From the NCBI RefSeq assembly GCF_003207825.1, contig NZ_NKTY01000016.1, positions 1 through 64,000 on the forward strand: a stretch of DNA of 64,000 nucleotides, in the 5' to 3' direction. The position numbers and the translations under genes are program-made. The stretch's first letter is position 1. Each line of letters begins with the position of its first letter. This DNA comes from Komagataeibacter saccharivorans. GTDB taxonomy: Bacteria; Pseudomonadota; Alphaproteobacteria; Acetobacterales; Acetobacteraceae. The notes beneath the pieces were generated by a model, which saw only the letters and a program-made list of their open reading frames with translations, was not told the DNA's origin and searched no databases. Below are positions 42,997 through 51,757 of this stretch, piece after piece.

Positions 42997-43467
42997 ATGA
43001 TTGCGCGACCGACATTTGTTGCGACGCCAGTACGCACGGCCACGGCGCGGGTGGCGGACCCGTTTGCGGTGCTTCAGCGCCAGGTGGGCAGGCTGATTGA
43101 TGATTACCGCGCGCCCGATACCTTCGGTTCGGGCCGTATCGGGGCCACGGATATTACCGAGGACGCGGCAGGCTACCACATCTATATCGAAGTGCCCGGC
43201 TGTTCGGACAGGGACATCACGCTTAACGCCAGCAATGGCGTGCTGAGCATTTCGGGCGAGAAGAAAAGCCCGCTGGCCGAAAGCGACCACAAGCAGCACG
43301 TATCCACCCGCAGCTTCGGCGCCTTTGCCGAACATTTCAGCCTGCCCGAAGGCGTGGATGAGGACCGGATCACCGCCCGCATCAAGGATGGCGTGCTGCA
43401 TGTCACCCTGCCGCGCCGCGAACCGGCAAAGCCGAGCGAACGCAGGATCGAAATCCAGCCCGGCTGA
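42997..43467 (+). CDS. Hsp20 / alpha-crystallin small heat-shock protein (cargo)
   Basis: A 156-residue small heat-shock chaperone that holds unfolding proteins. The alpha-crystallin domain is clear: ATDITEDAAGYHIYIEVPGCSDRDITLNASNGVLSISGEKKS, RSFGAFAEHFSLPEGVDEDRITARIKDGVLHVTLPR. The N-terminal arm is MIARPTFVATPVRTATARVADPFAVLQRQVGRLI and the tail KPSERRIEIQP carries the IxI motif. AGGAGA six bases upstream picks the ATG at 42997 over 42991. It lies inside the baseplate operon and is not a phage structural gene. Confidence 0.92.
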   Translation: MIARPTFVATPVRTATARVADPFAVLQRQVGRLIDDYRAPDTFGSGRIGATDITEDAAGYHIYIEVPGCSDRDITLNASNGVLSISGEKKSPLAESDHKQHVSTRSFGAFAEHFSLPEGVDEDRITARIKDGVLHVTLPRREPAKPSERRIEIQPG

Positions 43468-43848
43468 CCGGCCTGCACGCTTCATATTTCTTAAGGGGCT
43501 GAAATGGCCCCGATCCGGTTTTACAGCCGCATGCCCCGTGCATGCGGCTGTATGCGTCTGGGGACAGGGATGCCGCACCCTGTTTCCCCCTTTTCCGCGC
43601 CCACCATGTCGTGCCTGTCCGCATGCCCGCCCGGCGGGGTGTGTTCCCGTGGCTTTTATGGGGCGTCCGTTCCCTGCGCGGTTCGGTCCGCCCCTGCGCT
43701 GGCCGTGGCCCGTCGGGGCCGTTTCATGCCGTAGCGCAATGCACGCATCAGCACTGGCGATGTCGCAGCCTGCGCCGGTATTGCGCGCCGTCAGCGCGTG
43801 TTTTCTGAAAAAACAGGATTAATCACCCTAACCAAGACGGAGGGCCGC
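43468..43848. other. Gap between Hsp20 and gpJ genes with hairpins
   Basis: About 380 bases without a convincing gene. GGGGC/GCCCC at 43495-43511 forms a small hairpin after Hsp20, and a perfect 12-base stem, TACAGCCGCATG at 43522-43533 with CATGCGGCTGTA at 43541-43552, follows. Neither has a strong T-run on the plus strand. The interval ends with CGGAGGG, the gpJ ribosome binding site. Confidence 0.45.
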
Positions 43849-44973
43849 GTGGCCATCACGTTCCAATCCTTCAAGACCACGCTGGGCAATATGGTGGCCA
43901 GCGCGCAGGGCGCGTGTCCCGCGCTGCTGGACCTGAATGTGGGGTCCGCCGGTCGCGCCATGCTGGAAGCGGTTGCGGGGCTGGGGCTGTGGTTCCAGTT
44001 CATCGCGCTGCAGATCCTATCCCGCACGCGGCTGGCGACATCCACCGGCGCGGACGTGGACAGTTTCGTGCAGGATTTCGGCCTGTCCCGCCTGCCGGGC
44101 ACCACCGCCACGGGCATGGTCACCTTCACATCCTTTTCCCCCGCCAGCCAGTCGGCCACCATCGCGGCTGGCGATACGGTCAAGACGGCATCCAGCCTTG
44201 TTTATGACGTGGTTGAAGACAGCACGAACCCGGCATGGTCAGCGGCGCAGAACGCTTATATCCGCCCCGCCGGGACAGCATCCATCACGGTGCCCGTGCA
44301 GTGCGAAACCACCGGCGCGGCGGGCAACGTGACGGCGGGGGCGGTCTGCCTGCTGGGCACGGCCATTTCCGGCATCGACACCGTCACCAACACCGCCGCC
44401 CTGACCAATGGTAGCGACGGCGAGACGGATGCAGCCCTGCGCACGCGGTTTGTCGCCTATATCAACAGCCGGTCCAAGGCCACGATGGCCGCGATCGAGA
44501 ACGCGGTGACGGATGTATCCGCCGACCTGATCTATCAGGTGGTGGAGAACATCGACACATCCGGCGCGGCGCTGCCGGGCAATGTGGTGGTATATGTCGA
44601 TGACGGGTCGGGCGATGTGGCCGATGCGGTCATCGTGCAGGTCTACACATCGGTCGATGCGGTGCGGCCCGCCGCCGTATCCGTTCAGGTGGTACGCCCC
44701 GATGTGGTGCGCCCGGCGGTGGCCATGACGGTCAGCGTGAACGGCACCGGCGACCTTGCCACGGTGGACGCCACGATCAGCACCAACATTGCAACCTACC
44801 TCAACGGTCTGGCTATCGGCGATGCCGCCAGCTATTCGCGCCTGATCCAGATCGCCTACGCCGCCAGCACATCCGTTACCAACGTGACCGGCGTGACGCT
44901 GGCCGGTGGCGTTGTGGACCTGCCTGCGACAACCGGCACGGCCTATCGGGCCGGGGCGGTGGATTTTGGCTGA
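43849..44973 (+). CDS. Baseplate protein J-like
   Basis: A 374-residue J-like baseplate wedge protein. It has FQSFKTTLGNMVASAQGACPALLDLNVGSAGRAMLEAVAGLGLWFQFIALQILSRTRLATSTGADVDSFVQDFGLSRLPGTTATGMVTF, the Baseplate_J opening, and the central GSDGETDAALRTRFVAYINSRSKATMAAIENAV signature. A GTG at 43849 preceded by CGGAGGG is the likely start; an upstream open stretch lacks a good start. The 3' end overlaps the gpI start. Confidence 0.88.
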   Translation: MAITFQSFKTTLGNMVASAQGACPALLDLNVGSAGRAMLEAVAGLGLWFQFIALQILSRTRLATSTGADVDSFVQDFGLSRLPGTTATGMVTFTSFSPASQSATIAAGDTVKTASSLVYDVVEDSTNPAWSAAQNAYIRPAGTASITVPVQCETTGAAGNVTAGAVCLLGTAISGIDTVTNTAALTNGSDGETDAALRTRFVAYINSRSKATMAAIENAVTDVSADLIYQVVENIDTSGAALPGNVVVYVDDGSGDVADAVIVQVYTSVDAVRPAAVSVQVVRPDVVRPAVAMTVSVNGTGDLATVDATISTNIATYLNGLAIGDAASYSRLIQIAYAASTSVTNVTGVTLAGGVVDLPATTGTAYRAGAVDFG

Positions 44974-45631
44974 TGTAACCCCCAATGGCTTCGCCCTGCG
45001 CATCCGCGCACTGCTGCCATCCGGCTGGTTCCCCGCGCCACCCGCCACGGGGCAGGTGGAGGCCGCACCCGTCCTCAATGCCGTGTTGCAGGGTTTCGGC
45101 AATCTGTCTGCGTGGGTGTGGGCCCTTCTTGCGGGCACGAATGACCAGACACGGCTTGCCAGCATGAGCGGGGCGTTTCTGGACATGTTCGCCGCCGACT
45201 TTTTCGGCACCACCCTGACCCGCGCCGCAGGCGAGGGTGATGACGCCCTGCGCACCCGCATTGAGGAAGCGCTGTTCCCCTCGCTGGGCACGCGGCCTGA
45301 TGTGGTGAATGTGCTGGCCGATGAACTCGGCACGGCCGGGCGCGTGATCGAGCCACGCAACGCCACCGACTGCAAGGGGCTGGGCAGCGTCACCAGCCCG
45401 GCCACCGGCGGGGGATATGGTTACGGGACACCGGGGCTGAGATACGGGTCGCGCCATGCCCCGTTCCGGCTTTTCGCCCAGTTGCCGACAGGGGACACGG
45501 ACGCACCGTCCCCACAGACGATGGCCAGGATTGCAGCGGTGCTGCCAGCGGGCACGATTGCATGGGTACAATGCACGCCTGTAGCGATAGAAGCTGAAGT
45601 CAATAATGATTTCGGTGGAGATATTTCATGA
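44966..45631 (+). CDS. Tail protein I-like
   Basis: A 221-residue protein following J, in the place of P2 gpI / DUF2313-type baseplate proteins. It reads ADVTPNGFALRIRALLPSGWFPAPP, then FGNLSAWVWALLAGTNDQTRLASMSGAFLDMFAADFFGTTLTRAAGEGDDALRTRIEEALFPSLGTRPDVVNVL, with features common to gpI-like wedge proteins. The start is a TTG at 44966 inside the end of the J gene. The stop shares ATGA with the start of the beta-helix spike gene. Confidence 0.72.
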   Translation: MADVTPNGFALRIRALLPSGWFPAPPATGQVEAAPVLNAVLQGFGNLSAWVWALLAGTNDQTRLASMSGAFLDMFAADFFGTTLTRAAGEGDDALRTRIEEALFPSLGTRPDVVNVLADELGTAGRVIEPRNATDCKGLGSVTSPATGGGYGYGTPGLRYGSRHAPFRLFAQLPTGDTDAPSPQTMARIAAVLPAGTIAWVQCTPVAIEAEVNNDFGGDIS

Positions 45632-47079
45632 GAAACGTTTTCCTTGCGACCGCCCTGTGCGCGCTGCCCGTTGCGGCCGGGGCGCAGTCCATGCCGGACT
45701 GGCAGTCCTATCAGGCGACGGGAAACCCCGGTGCGATGGTCCGTTCCGCCGGAACAGCGGACAGCGTTGCGGCATGAATGGGGAAAAAGGTCGATGTGAA
45801 TAGCGGCAGGATCAATGCGCCTGTCCTCAATGGCGGGAATGAAACCTTTGAACCAAAGGATATTCCGGGCGCCAGCGGCACCGCCATTCCCAACACGTTC
45901 TGGGTCGACAGGTATTACAGCCCGAAATCGTGGTTCATAACCGCGAATACGACATGGAACGTATGTGCATCGGGCTGCCCCTACACCAATCCGCTTGATG
46001 CGTGGAATGCGGCCCTGCATGCCACGTTCCTCAATGGCGCATGGCTTACGATCAGCATTGCGGACGGCACCTACAACATCAGCAACCAGTTCTTCACCAA
46101 CGTCACGCGGACACAGTCCGTGCAGGTTGTGGGGGACACCGCCAACCCGGCGAAGGTGGTGCTGAATTTCACGGGCACGAAGGGCACCAACACAGGGGGC
46201 TTCACGGCCTATGATGGCGGCAGGATCGGCCTGATAGACGGCGTGACCATTCAGGCCCCGACCGATGGCAGCGCATCGCTGGCGTCCACGGACCCGGCAG
46301 GACGGCATATCTGGAATTCGCAGAGCTACGGCGGCGGCATACAGGCATATGGCGGCGGGTCGAACATCCATGTCGGCAGCCATGTGGTGATCCGCAACTT
46401 CTACTATTCCATGGTGGCGGACAATAATGGCGTCCTCAACGCGCCCAACGGGGGTGTGACCATGTCCGTGGCGGGCGATGTCAACGCCATGGCGCGTGGC
46501 GGCGGCGTGATTGTATGCACGCCGTGTGCGGCAACCGATGCCAGCGATTACAGCTATCCCGCCATCACGCTGGGGTCCAATTACGATGCCGAACGCGGTG
46601 GCTCGCTTTACATCGACGGGTCCACCGGGTCGAAATCACTCGTATCGGGCGTTGTCGGCCTGACGGGCGGCCATATCTGGGCGCACAACATGACGCTGAG
46701 CGGCGCGCTGATCGCAACGCAGGGGCAGGGGGCGTGGATTACCGGCAATGCATCGGCCGAATTCAGCGGGTCGAACATTTCGGGCTACAATATCGGCGTC
46801 AATGCGGTTAACGGCGGCTATGCCAGCGTAGACAGCACCAGCATCCACAATAACAGGCTTGCTGGCATTACCGCCGATGGCGGGCGCGTGACGGGTGGTT
46901 CCGCAACCATCACGAACAACACGACATACGGCATACAGGCCCTGCATCAGGGTTCGGTCGTGCTGTTTGGCAGTTACGCCCGGATGAGCGGCAACGGGAC
47001 GAATTTTTCCGTGCAGCCCGCTGGCATCCAGAACGTGTCCGGCACGGCCTATTCGGCTTCCAGCATAGATGTCCAGTGA
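45628..47079 (+). pseudogene. Beta-helix tail spike with signal peptide, interrupted by in-frame TGA
   Basis: The ATG at 45628 overlaps the gpI stop and opens a 49-codon frame: MRNVFLATALCALPVAAGAQS (a Sec signal peptide with a likely AGA-QS cut), then a linker ending GTADSVAA. A TGA at 45775-45777 stops it, and the same frame continues at once with an ATG for 433 residues (GKKVDVNSGRINAP...). SVAAxMGKK resembles the SVAAR/K junction of phage spikes, so TGA probably replaces an Arg codon. The long part is a right-handed beta-helix (pectin-lyase-like) with repeated Gly/Asn/Ser rungs, like tail spikes that bind or cut polysaccharide. Reinitiation at 45778 could still make it, without the signal peptide. 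Confidence 0.75.
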
Positions 47080-47173
47080 CGTGATTGCGTGTGGAGGTGG
47101 CTGACCGCCGGTCATCCGCCCGCCCTGCTGGCACATCTGTTCGCGCACCATATTTGTGAAAGGCTTCGAGGTA

Positions 47174-48943
47174 ATGGATAGGCAGATCGTGTACCCTGCC
47201 CAGATTCCGATGGACAGTGACCAGTTGAATGCCCAGCGTAACGCATATGTTGGCATGGGGCATCTGGCTGGCATGGCGTATGGTCAGGCCACTGTCGCGG
47301 CGTCCGGCTTCGCCTGCGCACCGGGAACTGGTCTGGCGCTGATCATGGCGCCCGGATCGCTGATTGCGCCGGGTGTTGTCGATGCGTCGTCTTACGGCAC
47401 GCTGGCGGCAGTCCCGAGTACGCTCGTGCGCCAGTATGTCAGCCGCGACCCGGTCACGCTGGATGTGCCGGGGGCCGGGGCTGCCCATACCGTGTATGTC
47501 ACCCCCGTTACGCAGGATGCGGACGATACGGTGCTGCCGTTCTACAATGCGGCAAACCCGTCCGTGACCTATGCGGGGTCGGATAACAGCGGGGCCACTG
47601 CGCCCACCGTGCGGCAGGATCTGGCGCAGCTGGGGATTGGCGCATCCGTTCCCTCTGGCGCATACCCGCTGTGGACCGTGACGGTGCCCGCGGGGGCTTC
47701 GGCCATTACGGCGGATATGCTTACGCAGGCGGTGGGCGCGCCGTTTTACGACACCATCCCGCAGCTACAGGCCGCCAAGCAGGACGCGCTTGGCTTCACC
47801 CCGGTCCAGCAGGGCGGCGGGCCGGATCAGACCGGCGACAAGGTCAGTCTGGGGCAGGACGCCAGCTATCCGGGGATAATGCGCGTCAGCGTCAACGGGG
47901 GTGATGCGGGCGGCCTGCTGTCGGGAACGTATGGCAAAAGCGCCCCCGACTACCAGATGCTGGGGCTTTACCAGCAGTCCACCACCGGGCGTCCGGTCGC
48001 GGTGTTCAATAACGGCACGACGACCGTTTACAATGGCATCGCCAACTACACCGACGTAACGGGCGAGGCATCCGCCCGGCAGGATGCCGATACGGCGATC
48101 CAGACAAACCTGACCACGGCGATCGGCAACCAGTCGGACATAAACTGCACCCTGTCGTCTGACATCAGTAACTGCGTTTCCGGGATATATGGAAAAGGGA
48201 CCAGCGATTACCAGATACTGGGTCTTTATTTCCAGACCAGCACGGGACGCCCCATTGCCGTATTCAGCAACGGCACGGCGAACGTGTTCAATGGCATTGC
48301 GAACTATACTGATGTCACCACGCTCCAGACCAACCTGACATCATTCCAGACACAGCAGGCCGATACGAACAGCGTATTCGCCAGCGGGATTGCATCGCGT
48401 GTCCCGACAAATGCTGAAAATGACGGGGTGAACGCGCCCATCACGCTGTTCAACTATTTCGTGGGCGACGGCACCCCGTGGGCCAGTGCGAACGGGGTCA
48501 GTTTCTCGCTGGTAAAAAGCGCGCCGGGGACGGGGTTCAACAAGGTCCTGAACATCAGCACCGATGGCGCGGGCAACCTTGTCGTGCCCGACGGTTCCGG
48601 CAGGACCAGCACATATGCCCCATGCAGTGCCGCGATAACATCGGGTACGGTGTCGGTTACGAAGATCGGTGATCTGGTTATCCAGACGTTTCAGGCCTCG
48701 ATCGCCAATCCGAATAATGGCGGCGCGGGCTGCGTGAGCGTTACCCTGCCGCAGGCCCTGACGCAGTCCATCCAGTTTTCAAAGGGCAATGCCCTTGGCG
48801 GGACGCAGGGCGGCACGCTGTGGATTCCGTCCGTCAATGTCGTTCCGTCCTCCCTTACCGAAGTCACCATTTACGCCGATAACCTGCAGGACCTGAACTG
48901 GACCGCCGCCGTCACGGTTCAGGTGCTGGTCATCGGTTCGTAG
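47174..48943 (+). CDS. Tail fibre protein
   Basis: A 589-residue tail fibre. The N-terminus MDRQIVYPAQIPMDSDQLNAQRNAYVGMGHLAGMAYG and the following beta-rich part (LIMAPGSLIAPGVVDASSYGTLAAV) resemble phage fibre base regions that attach to the baseplate. A tandem duplication of about 47 residues is visible (each unit: SGxYGKxxxDYQxLGLYxQxxTGRPxAVFxNGTxxVxNGIANYTDVT), roughly 47920-48060 and 48180-48320. The C-terminal 120 residues are a likely receptor-binding domain. AAAGG ten bases before the ATG at 47174 supports this start; a GTG at 47156 is an alternative. Confidence 0.85.
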   Translation: MDRQIVYPAQIPMDSDQLNAQRNAYVGMGHLAGMAYGQATVAASGFACAPGTGLALIMAPGSLIAPGVVDASSYGTLAAVPSTLVRQYVSRDPVTLDVPGAGAAHTVYVTPVTQDADDTVLPFYNAANPSVTYAGSDNSGATAPTVRQDLAQLGIGASVPSGAYPLWTVTVPAGASAITADMLTQAVGAPFYDTIPQLQAAKQDALGFTPVQQGGGPDQTGDKVSLGQDASYPGIMRVSVNGGDAGGLLSGTYGKSAPDYQMLGLYQQSTTGRPVAVFNNGTTTVYNGIANYTDVTGEASARQDADTAIQTNLTTAIGNQSDINCTLSSDISNCVSGIYGKGTSDYQILGLYFQTSTGRPIAVFSNGTANVFNGIANYTDVTTLQTNLTSFQTQQADTNSVFASGIASRVPTNAENDGVNAPITLFNYFVGDGTPWASANGVSFSLVKSAPGTGFNKVLNISTDGAGNLVVPDGSGRTSTYAPCSAAITSGTVSVTKIGDLVIQTFQASIANPNNGGAGCVSVTLPQALTQSIQFSKGNALGGTQGGTLWIPSVNVVPSSLTEVTIYADNLQDLNWTAAVTVQVLVIGS

Positions 48944-48961
48944 CAACTCAAGGAATATCCC

Positions 48962-49246
48962 ATGTCAGGAACGACCACGTCTGCCGGTAGTGCCGCCTCC
49001 GGGTACCAGAACTACATCCTCTACCGCACTGTCGCCAGAACCTATCAGCCCGCATCCTATATCGGACCGGACGGCAAGACGGTAACGCCCGCCGCCATTA
49101 CGGCGCAGCCCGTGGGCTATGTCGTGGCCACGCAGCTTCTGTCCAGCCTGTCGGGCATTACGGTGCCGGCCGGATTTGCCTATGCACCCGATGCGGCAGG
49201 CACATATCCCGTGGGCAGCACCTATACGCCGCCTGCCGCGTCCTGA
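48962..49246 (+). CDS. Small protein downstream of the fibre gene
   Basis: A 94-residue protein with no signal peptide or membrane helix: MSGTTTSAGSAASGYQNYILYRTVARTYQPASYIGPDGKTVTPAAITAQ, ending GSTYTPPAAS. No family was recognised. Its size and place right after the tail fibre suggest a fibre accessory or assembly protein. It is followed by a terminator-like hairpin at 49276-49298. Confidence 0.65.
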   Translation: MSGTTTSAGSAASGYQNYILYRTVARTYQPASYIGPDGKTVTPAAITAQPVGYVVATQLLSSLSGITVPAGFAYAPDAAGTYPVGSTYTPPAAS

Positions 49247-49275
49247 TCCCTTTTTGCCGATCCTGCGCCCGCCCG

Positions 49276-49298
49276 ACCGCCCCTGAGGCGGTTTTTTT
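49276..49298 (+). terminator. Terminator hairpin overlapping the next ribosome binding site
   Basis: ACCGCC at 49276-49281, loop CCTGA, GGCGGT at 49287-49292, followed by further Ts to 49298. The 3' side of loop and stem includes GAGGCGG, which lies about ten bases before the ATG at 49299. The hairpin could therefore both end tail transcripts and mask the start of the lysis gene. Confidence 0.65.
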
Positions 49299-49736
49299 AT
49301 GAGAAAAAACATGAGCGAAACCACCACAGTACCGCCGGTCGCCGCACCATCCATGCGCTGCGCCACGGTCGAGGATCTGGCGCGGGTGCGCGAACGGCTG
49401 GCGAAGGTCGAAGGCGGCCACGACAACCTGCGCGACGGGCTGAATGTGCTGTCCGTCCAGTTTTCCGACCTGCGGCGCGACCTGACCCGCTCCGTGGCTG
49501 ACAACGCGGCCCAGACCCGGCGCGAGGTCATGGCCCGCGTGGACGTGATGGCCGGAAACGCCGCCGAACGCGACACCGAAATATCAGGCCGCCTGTCCAG
49601 CATCGAAGGCGGCCTGAAGCTGACATCATGGATGACCATGACCTTCATCGTGCTGGCCACCGGCCTGCTGGGCTGGGGTCAGGTGGGCGATGCGGCATGG
49701 TCGTTGTGCCGCCGCGCTTTGGGCTACGGGCCATGA
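49299..49736 (+). CDS. XhlA-like holin-associated protein
   Basis: A 145-residue protein with a long coiled coil (ARVRERLAKVEGGHDNLRDGLNVLSVQFSDLRRDLTRSVADNAAQTRREVMARVDVMAGNAAERDTEISGRLSSIEGGLK) and one C-terminal membrane helix (about residues 110-133). The layout matches XhlA-type hemolysin/holin accessory proteins. The stop shares ATGA with the next gene, an endolysin candidate, which supports a lysis role. The start could also be the ATG at 49311. Confidence 0.7.
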   Translation: MRKNMSETTTVPPVAAPSMRCATVEDLARVRERLAKVEGGHDNLRDGLNVLSVQFSDLRRDLTRSVADNAAQTRREVMARVDVMAGNAAERDTEISGRLSSIEGGLKLTSWMTMTFIVLATGLLGWGQVGDAAWSLCRRALGYGP

Positions 49737-50224
49737 CCGGCCTGTGCCCCGTGCAGGTCCGGCGCGAGATCGTAACCCCCGTGCTGGAGCTGATCGGGCT
49801 GGGCGGTGATGCGGCGGCCAGCCTGCTGACCGGCACCGCGCTGGCCGAAACGGGCCTGGCGTATATCCGGCAGGTAACGGATGGCGGCCCCGGTCCCGCG
49901 CTGGGGCTGTGGCAGATGGAACCGTTCACCCATGACGACATCTGGGCGACATTCCTGCCCGCCCCACGGCTGGCGGGGCTGCGGCGTCACCTGCTGCTGC
50001 TGCGCGGGCAGTGGCCGGCGGGGGCGGCGCAGATGGCGTCCAACATGGCCTATGCCTGCGCCATGGCGCGCGTGAAGTATTACCGCGCGCCCGACCCGCT
50101 GCCCGCCGCCACCGATGCCGTGGCGATGTGCCGGACGTGGAAGCGTATCTACAACACCAGTCTGGGGGCAGGGGACGTGGACCCGCGACACGTCGCCCTG
50201 TTCCAGCAAGCCATCGGGACATGA
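49733..50224 (+). CDS. Endolysin-like protein (lytic transglycosylase type)
   Basis: A 163-residue protein with GLGGDAAASLLTGTALAETGLAYIRQVTDGGPGPALGLWQMEPFTHDDIWATFL, in which ALAETGL...LGLWQMEP follows the catalytic Glu and lysozyme-like pattern of phage lytic enzymes. The rest is helical, with MASNMAYACAMARVKYYRAPDPLP as in phage proteins of this type. It lacks a signal peptide, so release through a holin is expected. The start overlaps the XhlA-like gene by four bases. Confidence 0.75.
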   Translation: MTGLCPVQVRREIVTPVLELIGLGGDAAASLLTGTALAETGLAYIRQVTDGGPGPALGLWQMEPFTHDDIWATFLPAPRLAGLRRHLLLLRGQWPAGAAQMASNMAYACAMARVKYYRAPDPLPAATDAVAMCRTWKRIYNTSLGAGDVDPRHVALFQQAIGT

Positions 50225-50225
50225 C

Positions 50226-50594
50226 ATGAATACAACCGCCAGACTGGGCGGCCTTGGGGCCGTCTTCGCGCTGCTGCTGACCGAAGTGCCGGAGCAGTAC
50301 ACATTCTACGCCGCCATGCTCGTCATTGCCTGCGGCACCATCGCGGCCACGGTGCCGCCCCCTGTGGCGGGCGGCCGGTGGGCTGCGGTCTATCATGTCA
50401 TTTCGGCGATCGGGCTGAATATCGGCTGGGCCGAAAGCCGCCTGAAGCCGGGCGTATCGGGCATTCCCGTATCGCGGGGTGACGAAGCGGCGGCACGGCA
50501 GGCGGTGCATGATGCGGGCATACCCGTCCTGCCCGGACTCGGGCAGGCCGTCCGTTCGCCGGAGGCGGCGCGGGAACCACCGCTGGGCAGGTGA
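50226..50594 (+). CDS. Small membrane protein, holin candidate
   Basis: A 122-residue protein with two N-terminal membrane helices (about residues 5-20 and 25-43: ARLGGLGAVFALLLTE and TFYAAMLVIACGTIAATV) and a cytoplasmic or periplasmic helical tail. It starts right after the endolysin-like gene. Size and position fit a class II-type holin, but no family signature was recognised. Confidence 0.6.
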   Translation: MNTTARLGGLGAVFALLLTEVPEQYTFYAAMLVIACGTIAATVPPPVAGGRWAAVYHVISAIGLNIGWAESRLKPGVSGIPVSRGDEAAARQAVHDAGIPVLPGLGQAVRSPEAAREPPLGR

Positions 50595-50799
50595 CTGTGC
50601 GGGGAGAAGACCACCTGCCCAGACGGGGCTGCCAGCCGCGGGGGCTGACGCGGTCGGGACCCAGGTGGATGGCCGATAGCCCCGACCGTTCCCGCATGAA
50701 AGTCCCGTGGCGTAACACCCGTATGGCAGCGCCGAAACAGTGCCGTGCAAACAGTAACAAACCATCACCGCCCGACCGGCGGCCTTACCGGAGCGCCAG

Positions 50800-51369
50800 A
50801 TGAACCCTTCATCCCGGCGCGCTTTCCTGCGCGCATCATGTATCCTTGCCAGCGGCTTCCCGCTGGCGGCCTGTTCCACCACCACGACCGGCCACGTCAC
50901 CACCATCACCCTGAATGTCGCGGAAGTGGAGGATTACGGCACCGCCATCCTGTCCTTCGCCACCACGGCCCTGACCATTCCGTTCGTGGCGACGGCCATG
51001 GGTCCGGCCAGCGTGGCGCTGGCGGGCACGGTGATTGCGGGGCTGAAATCCGCACTGGACTCTTTTCGCACCGCGGCGGGGACCAGCACATCCGTCACCT
51101 GCGACAACAGCAGCGTGAAGGCGGCGTTTGACAGCCTGCTGTCCGATGTGACGCAGATCGATACGCTGGTGGTCCAGACCATTACCGCCGCATCCGTCAC
51201 CGCCACCGGTTCGGTCGCGTCCGATGCACGGACGGCGGCAGGGGCCGCAGCCACGCTGATCGCCCTGTTACGCGCCATGGCGGACAGCGCCACGGCCATG
51301 ACGCGTCCGCCCCCGCCGGAACGCGGCGCGATCGCCACCATCGACCGCTTTGTCGCAGGCCGGGCATGA
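50800..51369 (+). CDS. Phage-encoded lipoprotein
   Basis: A 189-residue exported lipoprotein. MNPSSRRAFLRASCILASGFPLAACS is a twin-arginine-type lipoprotein signal with lipobox LAAC. The mature part is Thr/Ala/Ser-rich with hydrophobic helices (SFATTALTIPFVATAMGPASVALAGTVIAGLKSALDS). A role in lysis (outer-membrane spanin-like) or superinfection exclusion is possible; the family is unknown. Its stop overlaps the start of a 44-residue membrane peptide. Confidence 0.75.
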   Translation: MNPSSRRAFLRASCILASGFPLAACSTTTTGHVTTITLNVAEVEDYGTAILSFATTALTIPFVATAMGPASVALAGTVIAGLKSALDSFRTAAGTSTSVTCDNSSVKAAFDSLLSDVTQIDTLVVQTITAASVTATGSVASDARTAAGAAATLIALLRAMADSATAMTRPPPPERGAIATIDRFVAGRA

Positions 51370-51500
51370 ACGGCTTCGCGGCGGGCGTGATGACGGGCGC
51401 GGGCGGCATGGTCGTGCTGATCGGGCTGCTGGTGATCGTGCCGATCCGGGTCCATGCCTGCCTTATGGCCGCGCGGCTGCGCGCACGCGGGCTGGAATAA
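51366..51500 (+). CDS. 44-residue membrane peptide
   Basis: A short frame reading MNGFAAGVMTGAGGMVVLIGLLVIVPIRVHACLMAARLRARGLE. It has one strong membrane helix and a basic tail. Its ATG overlaps the lipoprotein stop codon (ATGA), which argues that it is real and co-expressed. With the lipoprotein it could form a two-part lysis or envelope unit, but it is too short for homology. Confidence 0.6.
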   Translation: MNGFAAGVMTGAGGMVVLIGLLVIVPIRVHACLMAARLRARGLE

Positions 51501-51513
51501 GGCGCGCCGCCGC

Positions 51514-51699
51514 CTAGTAGCGCATGCGCATGAGGTCGGCCAGCGCGTCCAGCTTGTCCGCCAGTGCCGCGGTGCTTGAGCGCAGGGCGTCCGTAATTGC
51601 GCCGTCCTGGTCCATGGCGGTGGACAGGCGCTCCACGTCCGAACGGATTTCATCCAGCAGGGTGGCCCGCTCGGTCAGGATTCCGTCTTCGTCGCGCAT
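51514..51699 (-). CDS. Small coiled-coil protein
   Basis: A 61-residue minus-strand frame, MRDEDGILTERATLLDEIRSDVERLSTAMDQDGAITDALRSSTAALADKLDALADLMRMRY, with GGGGAG at a good distance before the ATG. It is all helical and heptad-like. No family is evident. It is divergent from the protease-like gene. Confidence 0.5.
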   Translation of the reverse strand: MRDEDGILTERATLLDEIRSDVERLSTAMDQDGAITDALRSSTAALADKLDALADLMRMRY

Positions 51700-51757
51700 G
51701 TGATTCTCCCCTTTTCGCATCCGTACCAACGATGCGCATATTTGCAGGGTTTCCACA

